Source of the DNA: Thiocystis violacea
GTDB lineage: Bacteria > Pseudomonadota > Gammaproteobacteria > Chromatiales > Chromatiaceae
DNA length: 64,000 nucleotides
Assembly: GCF_016583565.1 (NCBI RefSeq)
Contig: NZ_NRRF01000003.1
Coordinates: forward strand, 112,278-176,277
Direction of reading: 5' to 3'
Shown: positions 39,468 through 48,100 of the stretch, piece by piece
How the letters are laid out: every line of letters begins with the position of its first letter
Numbering within the stretch: the stretch's first letter is position 1
Program-made: the position numbers and the translations under genes
Notes under the pieces: generated by a model
Databases searched by the model: none
The model's input: the letters and a program-made list of their open reading frames with translations, nothing else
Told to the model about the DNA's origin: nothing

Positions 39468-40718
39468 ATGAAGGACCAATCGCGCCCTCTCAAGCTCCTC
39501 CACACCTCCGACTGGCACCTGGGCCGCAGTCTTTACGGCCGCAAGCGTTATGAGGAATTCGAGGCCTTTCTGGGCTGGCTCGCCGAGACCATCGTCCGGG
39601 AGCGGATCGATGTGCTGCTGGTCGCGGGGGACATCTTCGACACCAGCGCGCCCAGCCATCGCGCCCAGGCGCTCTACTATGGGTTCCTGTGCAAGGTCGC
39701 GGCGTCGGCCTGCCGCCATGTCGTGGTCGTCGCCGGCAACCATGATTCTCCGAGCTTCCTGAGCGCGCCCAAGGCGTTGCTGCGCGCGCTGGACGTCCAC
39801 GTCATCGGCTCGGCAACCGAGGAGTTGGCAGACGAAGTCGTGGTGCTCACGGATTCCGCAGGCGCGGCGGAGCTGATCGTCTGCGCCGTGCCCTATCTGC
39901 GCGACCGCGACATCCGCACCGCGGAGGCCGGCGAGACCATCGAGGACAAGGACCGCAAGCTGCTCGACGGCATTCGTGGCCACTATGCCGACGTGGCGGA
40001 GATCGCCGAGCGGCGGCGCGCCGAATGGGGACGCCCGGTGCCCATCGTCGGCACCGGGCATCTCTTCGCGGCCGGCGGACAGACGGTCGAGGGCGACGGC
40101 GTGCGCGAGCTTTACGTCGGCTCGCTCGCCCATGTCCCAGCCGGCATCTTTCCGGCCTGCTTCGACTACCTCGCCCTGGGGCACCTGCATGTGCCACAGA
40201 AGGTCGGCGGCTTGGAGACCCGACGCTACAGCGGCTCGCCCCTGCCGATGGGCTTCGGCGAGGCCGGACAGGCCAAGAGCCTCTGCCTGGTGGAGCTGAG
40301 CGGCGGCGACGCGGCCGTCAGGCTCGTCGAGATCCCCGTCTTCCAGCACCTTGAGCGCGTGCGCGGCACCTGGGACGCCATCGCGGCCCGCATCCTGGAG
40401 CTGACCGCGACGCGGCGCGATGCCTGGCTGGAGGTCGTCTACGAGGGCGAGGAGATGATGAGCGACCTGCGCCAACGCCTGGAGCTGGCCGTGGAGGGCA
40501 GCGGGCTGGAGATCCTGCGCGTCAGGAACAACCGCATCGTCGAGCGGGTTCTGGAACGCATGGAGGAGGAAGAGCACCTGGCGGATCTGGAGGTCGGCGA
40601 GGTCTTCGAGCGCTGCCTCGCGGCGCACGGCATCCTGGCGGAGGAGCAGTCCGAGTTGCGGCGCGCCTATCAGGAGATTCTGCACGCCCTGCACGACGCC
40701 GATCCCTTGGCCGAATAG
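39468..40718 (+). CDS. sbcD: Exonuclease subunit SbcD
   Basis: This is a 416-residue Mre11-type metallophosphoesterase. Motifs occur in order: HTSDWHLGRSLYG, LLVAGDIFDTSAPS, VVAGNHDSPSFL, VGTGHLFAAGG and DYLALGHLHVPQ. With SbcC it forms an ATP-dependent nuclease that opens DNA hairpins and processes ends. ATG 39468 is chosen because the family begins almost directly with the HTSDWH motif. In this genome sbcC does not follow directly: only a ten-codon copy of its start is present at 40730, and the real gene begins at 45107. Confidence 0.94.
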   Translation: MKDQSRPLKLLHTSDWHLGRSLYGRKRYEEFEAFLGWLAETIVRERIDVLLVAGDIFDTSAPSHRAQALYYGFLCKVAASACRHVVVVAGNHDSPSFLSAPKALLRALDVHVIGSATEELADEVVVLTDSAGAAELIVCAVPYLRDRDIRTAEAGETIEDKDRKLLDGIRGHYADVAEIAERRRAEWGRPVPIVGTGHLFAAGGQTVEGDGVRELYVGSLAHVPAGIFPACFDYLALGHLHVPQKVGGLETRRYSGSPLPMGFGEAGQAKSLCLVELSGGDAAVRLVEIPVFQHLERVRGTWDAIAARILELTATRRDAWLEVVYEGEEMMSDLRQRLELAVEGSGLEILRVRNNRIVERVLERMEEEEHLADLEVGEVFERCLAAHGILAEEQSELRRAYQEILHALHDADPLAE

Positions 40719-40762
40719 AGGCTGACCCGATGCGCATTCAGCCGCTGCGTTTTCAAAATGGG
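40674..40762 (+). repeat. Left copy of duplicated sbcD-end/sbcC-start junction
   Basis: The last codons of sbcD, the GGCCGAATAGAGGCTGACCCG spacer and the first ten codons of sbcC (MRIQPLRFQN) recur in altered form at 45051-45139. Over the 30 nt after the ATG the copies differ at only a few positions. The element marks the left edge of the inserted nifEN segment. Confidence 0.8.
40730..40762 (+). pseudogene. 5' fragment of sbcC
   Basis: ATGCGCATTCAGCCGCTGCG and the next 10 nt encode MRIQPLRFQN, against MRIQHLRFQN at the start of the full sbcC (45107). After this the sequence leaves sbcC altogether. It sits 11 nt after the sbcD stop, exactly where sbcC would start in an intact operon. Confidence 0.8.
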
Positions 40763-40851
40763 CGACCGCTCACAGCACATCGCACGGAATGACAGCAGAC
40801 ATCGAGTCTGCCCCTTTTCTGCGCTTGCCTGCGCGACACCAACATCTTGCT

Positions 40852-40905
40852 CGCCATCGCCATCGCCATCGCCATCGCCATCGCCATCGCCATCGCCATC
40901 GCCAT
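40852..40905. repeat. Hexanucleotide microsatellite (CGCCAT)9
   Basis: Nine perfect copies of CGCCAT. On the minus strand it would encode (Met-Ala)n in an ORF I do not believe in. It lies about 90 bp after the sbcC fragment. A perfect array of this purity implies recent slippage. Confidence 0.95.
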
Positions 40906-41215
40906 CGAGGACGGACTGGCGCTTATGCGACAGACGGGTTGTAGAGCCCTTGACTGATCCATGGGTGTCGAGCGGCGTGTAAATGGCATTCATGAAGGCG
41001 CACATATGTGCGCGTTGCATTGCGAAATATCAGGGTATTAAAGTCGGAAATAGTTCGATACTGGCATCGTGATCAGCGCCCAAGGCGCTGTTCTGGAGCC
41101 TTGGTGTTCCGACTTCTGCCGGACGTCCGGGCGATGATTCAAGCCAATGGATACGCGAGCCGAGGCGATCGAGCCGAGTGTGTCAGCGCGCGTCCATGAT
41201 CGAGAGGAATGACAG

Positions 41216-41485
41216 ATGCCGATGCAAGATGGAACGGGTCCGCGTGGCGCTGGACGTGGTCGAGGTCAGGGACAGGGTCGCGGACGCGGCCCCTGTGGTG
41301 GCGGTCGAGGGCGCGCGGGACGCGGCAATGATCGGCCTGGGCGAGGCGCCGCCGATGAAGTCCGGCTCGGACACCCTGAACCCGATGCAACGAACCTGCT
41401 CAGCCCCCTCAGCCGGGAGATTGCGCACTTGAGATCCAGGCTCGCTCGGTTGGAGACTGGAGCCATGTCCGAGCCTCTGGAGTGA
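41216..41485 (+). CDS. DUF5320-like small Gly/Arg-rich protein
   Basis: This 89-residue protein has an N-terminal half of MP-x-x-DGTGPRGAGRGRGQG type, very rich in Gly, Arg and Pro with a lone Cys. It ends in a short coiled-coil (LSPLSREIAHLRSRLARLE). That layout matches the DUF5320 family, often found beside NifX/NifB/NafY-type iron-molybdenum cofactor proteins; function unknown. GAGAGG lies 8 nt before ATG 41216. It precedes nifE by 46 bp and may be co-transcribed. Confidence 0.6.
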   Translation: MPMQDGTGPRGAGRGRGQGQGRGRGPCGGGRGRAGRGNDRPGRGAADEVRLGHPEPDATNLLSPLSREIAHLRSRLARLETGAMSEPLE

Positions 41486-41531
41486 TCCTGGCGACTCGGA
41501 CCTAACGCTTACGAACGGAAATTTACGCCTC

Positions 41532-42884
41532 GTGTCGTCCAAACCGAAGATCAAAGAATTGCTCGTCGAGAGCGCCTGCGAACACAACAAAGACAAGAAA
41601 GGGTCGTGTAATGCCCCCACGCCTGGGGCGACCACTGGCGGCTGTGCCCTTGATGGGGCACAGATCGCCCTCTTTCCCTTTGCCGATGCCGCTCATCTGG
41701 TCCATGGCCCCATGTCCTGCATCGGCGGGGCCTGGGAGACGCGCCTGACACCGACCAGCTGGTCGGGCCGGGACCTGACCCAGACCGGTTTCGCCACCGA
41801 CATCAATAACAACGATGTGGTCTTCGGCGGCGAGAAGAAGCTGGCCGCGGCGATCGACCATATCGTCGCAAACTATGCGCCCGAGGCCGTGTTCGTCTAT
41901 TCGACCTGTGTCCCCGCCCTGACCGGGGATGACATCGACGCCGTCTGCAAGCACAGGAGCGAAAAGCACGGCATTCCCTGCGTTCCTGTCCATGTGCCGG
42001 GTTTCGTCGGCGCCAAGAACCTTGGCAGCCGCATCGCCGGGGAAGCCGTGCTGCAGCACCTGATCGGGACCAAGGAGCCGGAGGAGTCGACTCCCTTCGA
42101 CATCAACCTGATCGGGGAGCACAACAATACCGGCGAGCTCTGGCGCTACCGGCATCTGCTCGAAGAGTTGGGCATCCGCGTGCTCTCGACCTTCAGCGGC
42201 GACGGCCGCATCAGCGAAATCCGCACCGCGCACCGGGCCAAGCTCAACGTCATCGTCTGCGCCAAGTCCCTGATCTCGATGACCCGCAAGATGCAGGAGC
42301 AATACGGGATTCCCTGGATCTCCTGCTCCTTCTACGGCAAGACCGACACCTCGGCCGGCATCCTGGCCATCGCCGAGGCCCTGGGCGATGCCGATCTGAT
42401 CGAGCGCACCCGCGCGCTGATCGCCCGCGAGGAGGCACGGCTGGAAGAGAAGCTGATGCCTTACCGAGCGATCTTTGCCGGTAAGAAGGCGGTGCTCAAT
42501 ACCGGCGGCAACAAGGCCTGGTCCATCGCCTCGGCGCTGCAGGATCTGGGGATCGAGGTGGTGGCGACCTCGGTTCGCAAGTCGACCGAGGCGGACAAGG
42601 CCAAGGCGCGGGAATACCTCGGAGAGAATGCCATTCTGATGACCGAACCGGCGACCCAGCAGGCGAAGATCATCGATGAGACAGGTGCCCATCTGCTCCT
42701 GGCCGGTGGTCGTTCGCTCTATACCGCGATCAAGAAGCGGATCGCCTTCACCGACGTCAATCAGGAAAAGAAGAAGAGCTACGGCGGTTACGACGGCCTG
42801 CTCGTCCTCGCTGAAGACCTCAAGAACTCACTGCAGAATCCGGTCTTCGAACTGGTCGACAGGAAGGCACCATGGCAGAAGTAA
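41532..42884 (+). CDS. nifE: Nitrogenase cofactor scaffold subunit NifE (possibly VnfE-like)
   Basis: This 450-residue protein of the NifD/NifE family is one half of the NifE2N2 scaffold on which the iron-molybdenum cofactor precursor matures. Ligands for the shared [4Fe-4S] cluster appear as Cys38, Cys63 and Cys126, and Cys243 (VIVCAKSL) corresponds to the precursor-binding Cys of Azotobacter NifE. The N-terminus (CEHNKDKKGSC, PGATTGGCALDGAQIAL) is classical. However, residues 60-100 (HGPMSCIGGAWETR, VVFGGEKKL) lack the GSSWDNRGT-type element I recall from standard NifE, so a vanadium-system VnfE is possible. The start is GTG 41532. It overlaps nifN by 13 bp. No nifX or nifB is present. Confidence 0.85.
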   Translation: MSSKPKIKELLVESACEHNKDKKGSCNAPTPGATTGGCALDGAQIALFPFADAAHLVHGPMSCIGGAWETRLTPTSWSGRDLTQTGFATDINNNDVVFGGEKKLAAAIDHIVANYAPEAVFVYSTCVPALTGDDIDAVCKHRSEKHGIPCVPVHVPGFVGAKNLGSRIAGEAVLQHLIGTKEPEESTPFDINLIGEHNNTGELWRYRHLLEELGIRVLSTFSGDGRISEIRTAHRAKLNVIVCAKSLISMTRKMQEQYGIPWISCSFYGKTDTSAGILAIAEALGDADLIERTRALIAREEARLEEKLMPYRAIFAGKKAVLNTGGNKAWSIASALQDLGIEVVATSVRKSTEADKAKAREYLGENAILMTEPATQQAKIIDETGAHLLLAGGRSLYTAIKKRIAFTDVNQEKKKSYGGYDGLLVLAEDLKNSLQNPVFELVDRKAPWQK

Positions 42885-44200
42885 GACGCAAATCGGGCAA
42901 GCCGCTGCAGGTCAACCCCCATAAACTCTCGCAGCCGATGGGGGCGACGCTGGCATTCCTGGGTGTCGACCGCTGCATGCCCTTGATGCACGGTGCTCAG
43001 GGCTGCGCCAGTTTCACCAAGGTGATGTTCACCCGTCATTTCTGCGAGCCCATCGCCCTGCAGACGACCGCGGTGAACGACGTGATCGCCGTGCTGGACG
43101 GTGGTGATTACAGCATCAGCGAGTCGGTCAAGAATATCGGTGACAAGATCGCGCCAGATCTGATCGGGGTGCATACCACTGGACTGACCGAGACCAAGGG
43201 GGACGATCTCCGTGGTGTCGCCAGCAAGATCGACGTGCCTCTGGTCTACGTCAACACCCCGGACTTCAAGGGCGGCCTGGAGAGCGGCTGGACCCTGACG
43301 ACCCAGGCGCTGATCGATCAGCTCACCGCGCCCTGCGACCGGGTCGAGGCGCAGAAGATCGTGCTGGTCCCCAATGTCAGTCTGCAGCCCATCGAGGTCG
43401 AGAAGCTCCGCGACTTCATCGAGGCATTCGGCTTCAATGTCGTTGCCGTTCCTGATCTGTCCTCGTCGCTGGACAATCATCTGGGTGAAAAGCAGGCGTC
43501 CTTGAGCAGCGGCGGGGTGACGGTCGCCGAACTCGAACGGCTTGCGGATGCCGCCTTCGTCGTCAGTGTCGGGGCCTCCGTCAAGCCCGTCGGCGCGGTC
43601 TTGCAGAAGAAGAATCCGGCCATCCAGCACCGGCACTTCGATCATGTGAGCGGTCTGGTCGGAACCGACGCGCTGGTGGCCTGGCTGCTTGAGGCGAGCG
43701 GCAGGGACGCGCTTCCGGCGGTCGTTGAGCGCTGGCGCAAGCGGCTTCAGGACGCCATGCTCGACAGCCATTTCTCCATCGGGCAGACCCGCTTCCTGTT
43801 GGTCGCGGAACCTGATCATCTGGCAGCCATGGCCGCTTCATTGCGCGAGGTTGGAGGTAAGGTCACCCTGGCGATCGCCACGGTTGATTCACCCATCCTT
43901 GGTGACATCCAAGCGGATCAGGTGGTCGTCGGGGATCTCGAAGATGCCGAAAACATGAGCGACGCCTACGATATGATTATCGGCAATTTTCACACCGAGG
44001 CATTGGCGCATCGCGTGGGAAAAAAGGCGATCATGAGGGGCTTTCCCAATTATGAAGAGATCGGGAACGCCTTAAAGCATGATGTGCTCTATGAGGGTGG
44101 CGCCTATTTTCTTTTTGAAATCGCCAATGCCGCTGAAAGAATGCGAGAAGCGCAGGTTCACCATGAGCGTGAGCAGATCAAGCTGCAAGGTATCGCTTGA
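42872..44200 (+). CDS. nifN: Nitrogenase cofactor scaffold subunit NifN (possibly VnfN-like)
   Basis: This 442-residue partner of NifE is of NifK type. MGATLAFLGVDRCMPLMHG and GAQGCASFTKVMFTRHF include Cys45, equivalent to the single NifN cluster ligand. GVHTTGLTETKGDD, VNTPDFKGGLESGW and SLQPIEVEKLRDFIEAFG are typical. Together with NifE it holds the L-cluster while Mo and homocitrate are inserted. The 3' part (about 43960-44200) is visibly AT-richer than the rest. Translation is probably coupled to nifE through the overlap. The gene is followed by 231 bp and then a Uma2 gene, not by nifX. Confidence 0.87.
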   Translation: MAEVRRKSGKPLQVNPHKLSQPMGATLAFLGVDRCMPLMHGAQGCASFTKVMFTRHFCEPIALQTTAVNDVIAVLDGGDYSISESVKNIGDKIAPDLIGVHTTGLTETKGDDLRGVASKIDVPLVYVNTPDFKGGLESGWTLTTQALIDQLTAPCDRVEAQKIVLVPNVSLQPIEVEKLRDFIEAFGFNVVAVPDLSSSLDNHLGEKQASLSSGGVTVAELERLADAAFVVSVGASVKPVGAVLQKKNPAIQHRHFDHVSGLVGTDALVAWLLEASGRDALPAVVERWRKRLQDAMLDSHFSIGQTRFLLVAEPDHLAAMAASLREVGGKVTLAIATVDSPILGDIQADQVVVGDLEDAENMSDAYDMIIGNFHTEALAHRVGKKAIMRGFPNYEEIGNALKHDVLYEGGAYFLFEIANAAERMREAQVHHEREQIKLQGIA

Positions 44201-44431
44201 TGGCTACTTGGCTCCCGGGTTGTCGCGCCGAGCTCCAATCAAGCAGGAGTCCGGTTGCGGCGAGGTGTTCGCCATAACGCGGCGAGCCCGGAGCACAGGC
44301 TGATCTTGATGGATGACGACGCGGCCTTCGTCGTGAGGTCAAGTCGCTGTCGAACGGTCATGCCATTTGACGGCACAACCTCGCTATACTCGCGCCGAAG
44401 GCAACGCCGGAACGGATCGGAGTGAAAACGC

Positions 44432-44992
44432 ATGGGCCTACCGCAAACGCAGACTGACTTCTCAGCCGCCGACTATCTTGCCTGGGAAAGCGAGCAGCCG
44501 GAGAAATCGGAGTTCTTCCGGGGCGAGGTCTTCGCCATGGGTGGGGCGTCCAGGCGCCATGTGACCGTCACCCTGAACGTCGCGACCGCCTTGGTCGATC
44601 GACTCGAAGGCACTCCCTGCCGCGCCTACATGGCCGATATGAAACTCCGCGTTCTTGAGGACGAGGCGTATTTCTACCCGGATGTCCTGGTGACCTGCGA
44701 TCCCACCGATCATCGCTCGGACCTCTTCATGAGCGCCCCGACGCTGGTGGTCGAGGTGCTTTCGCCCTCGACGGCCGCCTTCGATCGCGGCGAAAAATTC
44801 GCGGCCTACCGCCGGATCCCCTCGCTGCGGGAATTCGTCTTGATCGATCCCGAGAAACAGACCATCGAGATCTACCGACGCGCCGGTCACGACGTCTGGG
44901 AACTCCAGGATATCGCCCCTGGGACACCGCTAGCCTTAGCCAGCCTGGAGACCGAGATCGGCTGGGACCGCGTTTTCAGAAACCTCGACTGA
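44432..44992 (+). CDS. Uma2-family putative PD-(D/E)XK endonuclease
   Basis: This 186-residue protein has the Uma2 (DUF820) pattern: KSEFFRGEVFAMGGASRRH, DMKLRVLEDEAYFYPDVLVTC and VVEVLSPSTAAFDRGEKFAAY, which supply the acidic and Lys residues of a restriction-like nuclease fold, then SLREFVLIDPEKQTIEIYRR. Uma2 proteins are numerous in cyanobacteria and other mobile-gene-rich genomes and their biological role is unknown. GGAGTG lies 8 nt upstream of ATG 44432. It is the last gene of the segment inserted between sbcD and sbcC. Confidence 0.88.
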   Translation: MGLPQTQTDFSAADYLAWESEQPEKSEFFRGEVFAMGGASRRHVTVTLNVATALVDRLEGTPCRAYMADMKLRVLEDEAYFYPDVLVTCDPTDHRSDLFMSAPTLVVEVLSPSTAAFDRGEKFAAYRRIPSLREFVLIDPEKQTIEIYRRAGHDVWELQDIAPGTPLALASLETEIGWDRVFRNLD

Positions 44993-45050
44993 GGTGACCT
45001 GAATCGGGGGAATCGATGTCGCCTCCCACCTGCTCGCGGCTCGCCGAACA

Positions 45051-45139
45051 GGGGATCCCGAACGCCCTCGACGCCGCCGCCCCCTGACCGAATAGAGACC
45101 GACCCGATGCGCATCCAGCATCTGCGTTTTCAGAACCTC
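45051..45139 (+). repeat. Right copy of duplicated sbcD-end/sbcC-start junction
   Basis: CAGGGGATCCCGAACGCCCT, a CCGAATAGAG spacer and the real sbcC start parallel the left copy at 40674-40762. The part before ATG 45107 is thus a decayed remnant of the sbcD 3' end (NALDAAAP-stop compared with HALHDADPLAE-stop). Confidence 0.75.
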
Positions 45140-48100
45140 AACTCACTGGTCGGCGAGTGGACGCTGGACCTGACCCATCCCGCCTTTGCCGCGGATGGCA
45201 TCTTCGCCATCACCGGACCGACAGGGGCGGGCAAGACGACCATTCTGGATGCCATCTGCCTCGCGCTCTACGGCCGCACCCCGCGCCTGAACAAGGTCAC
45301 CAAGAGCGGCAACGAGATCATGTCCCGCCAGACCGGCGACTGCTTCGCGGAGGTCACCTTCGAGACGCAGGCGGGGCGCTTTCGCTGCCACTGGAGCCAG
45401 CACCGCGCCCGGCGCAAGGCGAATGGCGAGCTGCAAGCCCCCAGACACGAGATCGCGGACGCCGCGACCGGCCGCATCCTGGAGTCAAAGATCCGCGACG
45501 TCGGCGCGCGCATCGAGGCCGCGACGGGCATGGACTTCGATCGCTTCACCCGCTCCATGCTGCTCGCCCAGGGCGACTTCGCCGCCTTTCTGCAGGCCGA
45601 CCCGGACCAGCGCGCGCCCATCCTGGAGCAGATCACCGGCACCGAGATCTACAGCCGCATCTCCGTGCGGGTCCACGAGCGGCGTGCCGATGAGCGCAAG
45701 CGGCTCGACACCCTCGCCGCCGAGCTGGCCGGGATGCAGCTGCTGAGCGAGGAGGACGAGGCGACGCTAAACGCTGGCCTGGAACAGAAGCGGACCGAGG
45801 ACGCCGAGCTGACCCAGCAGCTGGCCGCCCAGCAGACGGCCATCACCTGGCTCGACCGGCTCGCCCAGCTCGCGGAGGCTCTGGTCGCGATCGACGCCGC
45901 ACGGCAGGACTGGCAGGCCCGTCAAGCCAAGTTCCAGCCTGAGCGGGAGCGCCTGGAGCGCGCCAGCCGGGCCTTGGAGCTGGCCGCCGACCACAGTGGG
46001 CTAACCGCGCTGCGTCAGCAGCAGTCGGCCGAGCAAGCGAGCCGGCAAGACGGTATCGAGCGTCTGCCCGGCCAGCAGGAGACCGTCAACAAGGCATTGG
46101 CCGACCTGGAGACCGCGACGCAGCAGCTCGCCGCGCGCAAGACGGAGCAGCAAGACGGCCTGCTCGTCCTGCGCCAGGTGCGCGCGCTCGACCTCAAGCT
46201 GCAGGAGAAGGATGGACCGATCAAGACCAGGGACACGGCCCTCGCCGGGCGGCAGACCGCCTTGGTCGAGAGCCGCCAAGACCATGCCGCCACCTTGGAA
46301 TCCTTGGCGAAGGATCGAACGGCGCTAGAGACCCTGCTGGCCCAGCTCGAAGCGACCAAGACCGATGCGGACCTGGTCGAACACCTGGCCGGTATCCGCT
46401 CGCGCTTCGAGGTCATCCGGCAGCTCGACGGCCAGCGCCAAGCCAAGACCCAGACCGTGGCGAGCGCCGAAGCCGAGGCGACGCTGGCGGCACAGCGTGC
46501 GGCCGAGTCGAGCAAACAACTGGACAACGAGCGCGGCCTGCGTCAGGAGGCCGAGGAGCAGCTGCGCCAGCGGCAACTCGATCTGAAAGACCTGCTCCAG
46601 GACCACACTCTGAGCGACTGGCGGACCGACCTGTCGAGACTCCAGGCCCGGAGCGTCACCGTCGACAAGGCCGGCGAGGCGCTGCATGTCATCGCCGAGA
46701 CGCGCCAGACGCAGGACGCCCTCGATACCGACCAGGCGCGGCTGACCTCAGCGTTGGAGGCGTTCGGCCAGCAGCGTGAGCAGCTCGTTCAGCGGCGTGA
46801 CGCCCTGGAGCGCGAGCAGACGCTGCTGGACACCCAGCTGCGCCTCATCCGCCGCGTCCAGGACCTGGAAGAGGCCCGTCACCAACTACGCGACGGCGAG
46901 CCCTGCCCCCTGTGCGGCTCCATCGACCACCCCTTCGCAACCGGCCACATCCCGGAGCCCAGCGAGACGGAGACCCGGCTCGACCGCGTGAAGGCCGATC
47001 TCAAGTCGACCGCCACGGCGGTTGGCGAGATCCAGATCAAGCAGGCGGAGACGGCGAAGGATCTGAAGCAGACGGCAGACCGACAGGACGAGTGCCGGCA
47101 GCGACTGGCGGTCGCCGAGCGGGCGCTGGCGACGGCCCGCGACGCGCTTGCCATTGAGGACGATGGCTTCGCGTGGGACCAGGGGTTGGCGCTGCTGCGC
47201 ACGGAAACCCAGGCGCGGCTGGATCGCGCCCTCTCGGTCGTCACGGACGCCGACTCGCTGGAGAAACGGATCGCCGAGCAGCGCGACCGGCTGGACCAGG
47301 TGCGCGAGACGGTCGCACGCATCGAGCGGGATGCCCAACAGGCGGCGCACGATCAGATGACGACCGCGCAAACCCTGGAACGCACCCGGCAAGAGGGCCG
47401 CACCCTGGCCGATCAGCTCGACGCGGCACTCGCCGAATCGCGCGCCCAGGTGCTCGCCTACGATATCGGGAACCTCTCCATCGACCAGTTGGAGCCCATC
47501 CTGGCGACCCTGACGGAGCGTCGAAATCTGTGGCTCGAACGCCTTGAGACACGCACCCGACTGGAGCATGGGATCGGCACGCTGGAGGTCCAGTCAGGAC
47601 ACCAGGCGGACCTCATCAGCAAGACCGCCGCCGAGATCGCTCAGGAGTCCGAGGCGCTCGCGGCGTTGCGCCGGGAGCGCGAACAGATCGCCGCCGAGCG
47701 TCGCGACCTGTTCCAAGACAAGCGCCCGGACGCCGAGGAGGCGCGCATGGCCGAGGGCGTCACCGCGGCGGAGCAGCGACTCGACACCGCACGCCAGGCG
47801 CAGACCGCGGCGACACAGGCGCTGGAGACGCTCAGGCACCGACTCGCCGAGCTGGAGGCATCGCTTTCAGCACGCGCCGAGCGCCTGCAAGCGAGCGAGG
47901 CGGCTTTCGCCGCCCGGCTGCATGGCGCGAACTTCGCGGACGAGGCCAGCTACAGTGCCGCCTGTCTCCCCGAAGAGGAGCGCGGGCCGCTCGCCGAGCA
48001 GGCCCGACAGCTCGACCAAGAGCGGATCCAGCTGGAGACCCGAGAGCGGGAGACGCGCGCCGCGCTCGCGACCGAGCGCGAGAAGCGCGTTACCGACCGG

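Noticed and set aside
40852..40905. Tandem array considered as a CRISPR
   Set aside because: The unit is 6 bp with no spacers, and no cas genes are in the window.
40753..40989. Minus-strand ORF with (Met-Ala)9
   Set aside because: The repeat is simply the hexamer array translated; there is no ribosome-binding site or family, and it overlaps the sbcC fragment region.
41060..41080. TGGCATCGTGATCAGC upstream of the DUF5320-like gene considered as a sigma-54 promoter
   Set aside because: The GG to GC spacing is 11 bp, not the required 10, and the -12 element lacks TTGC.
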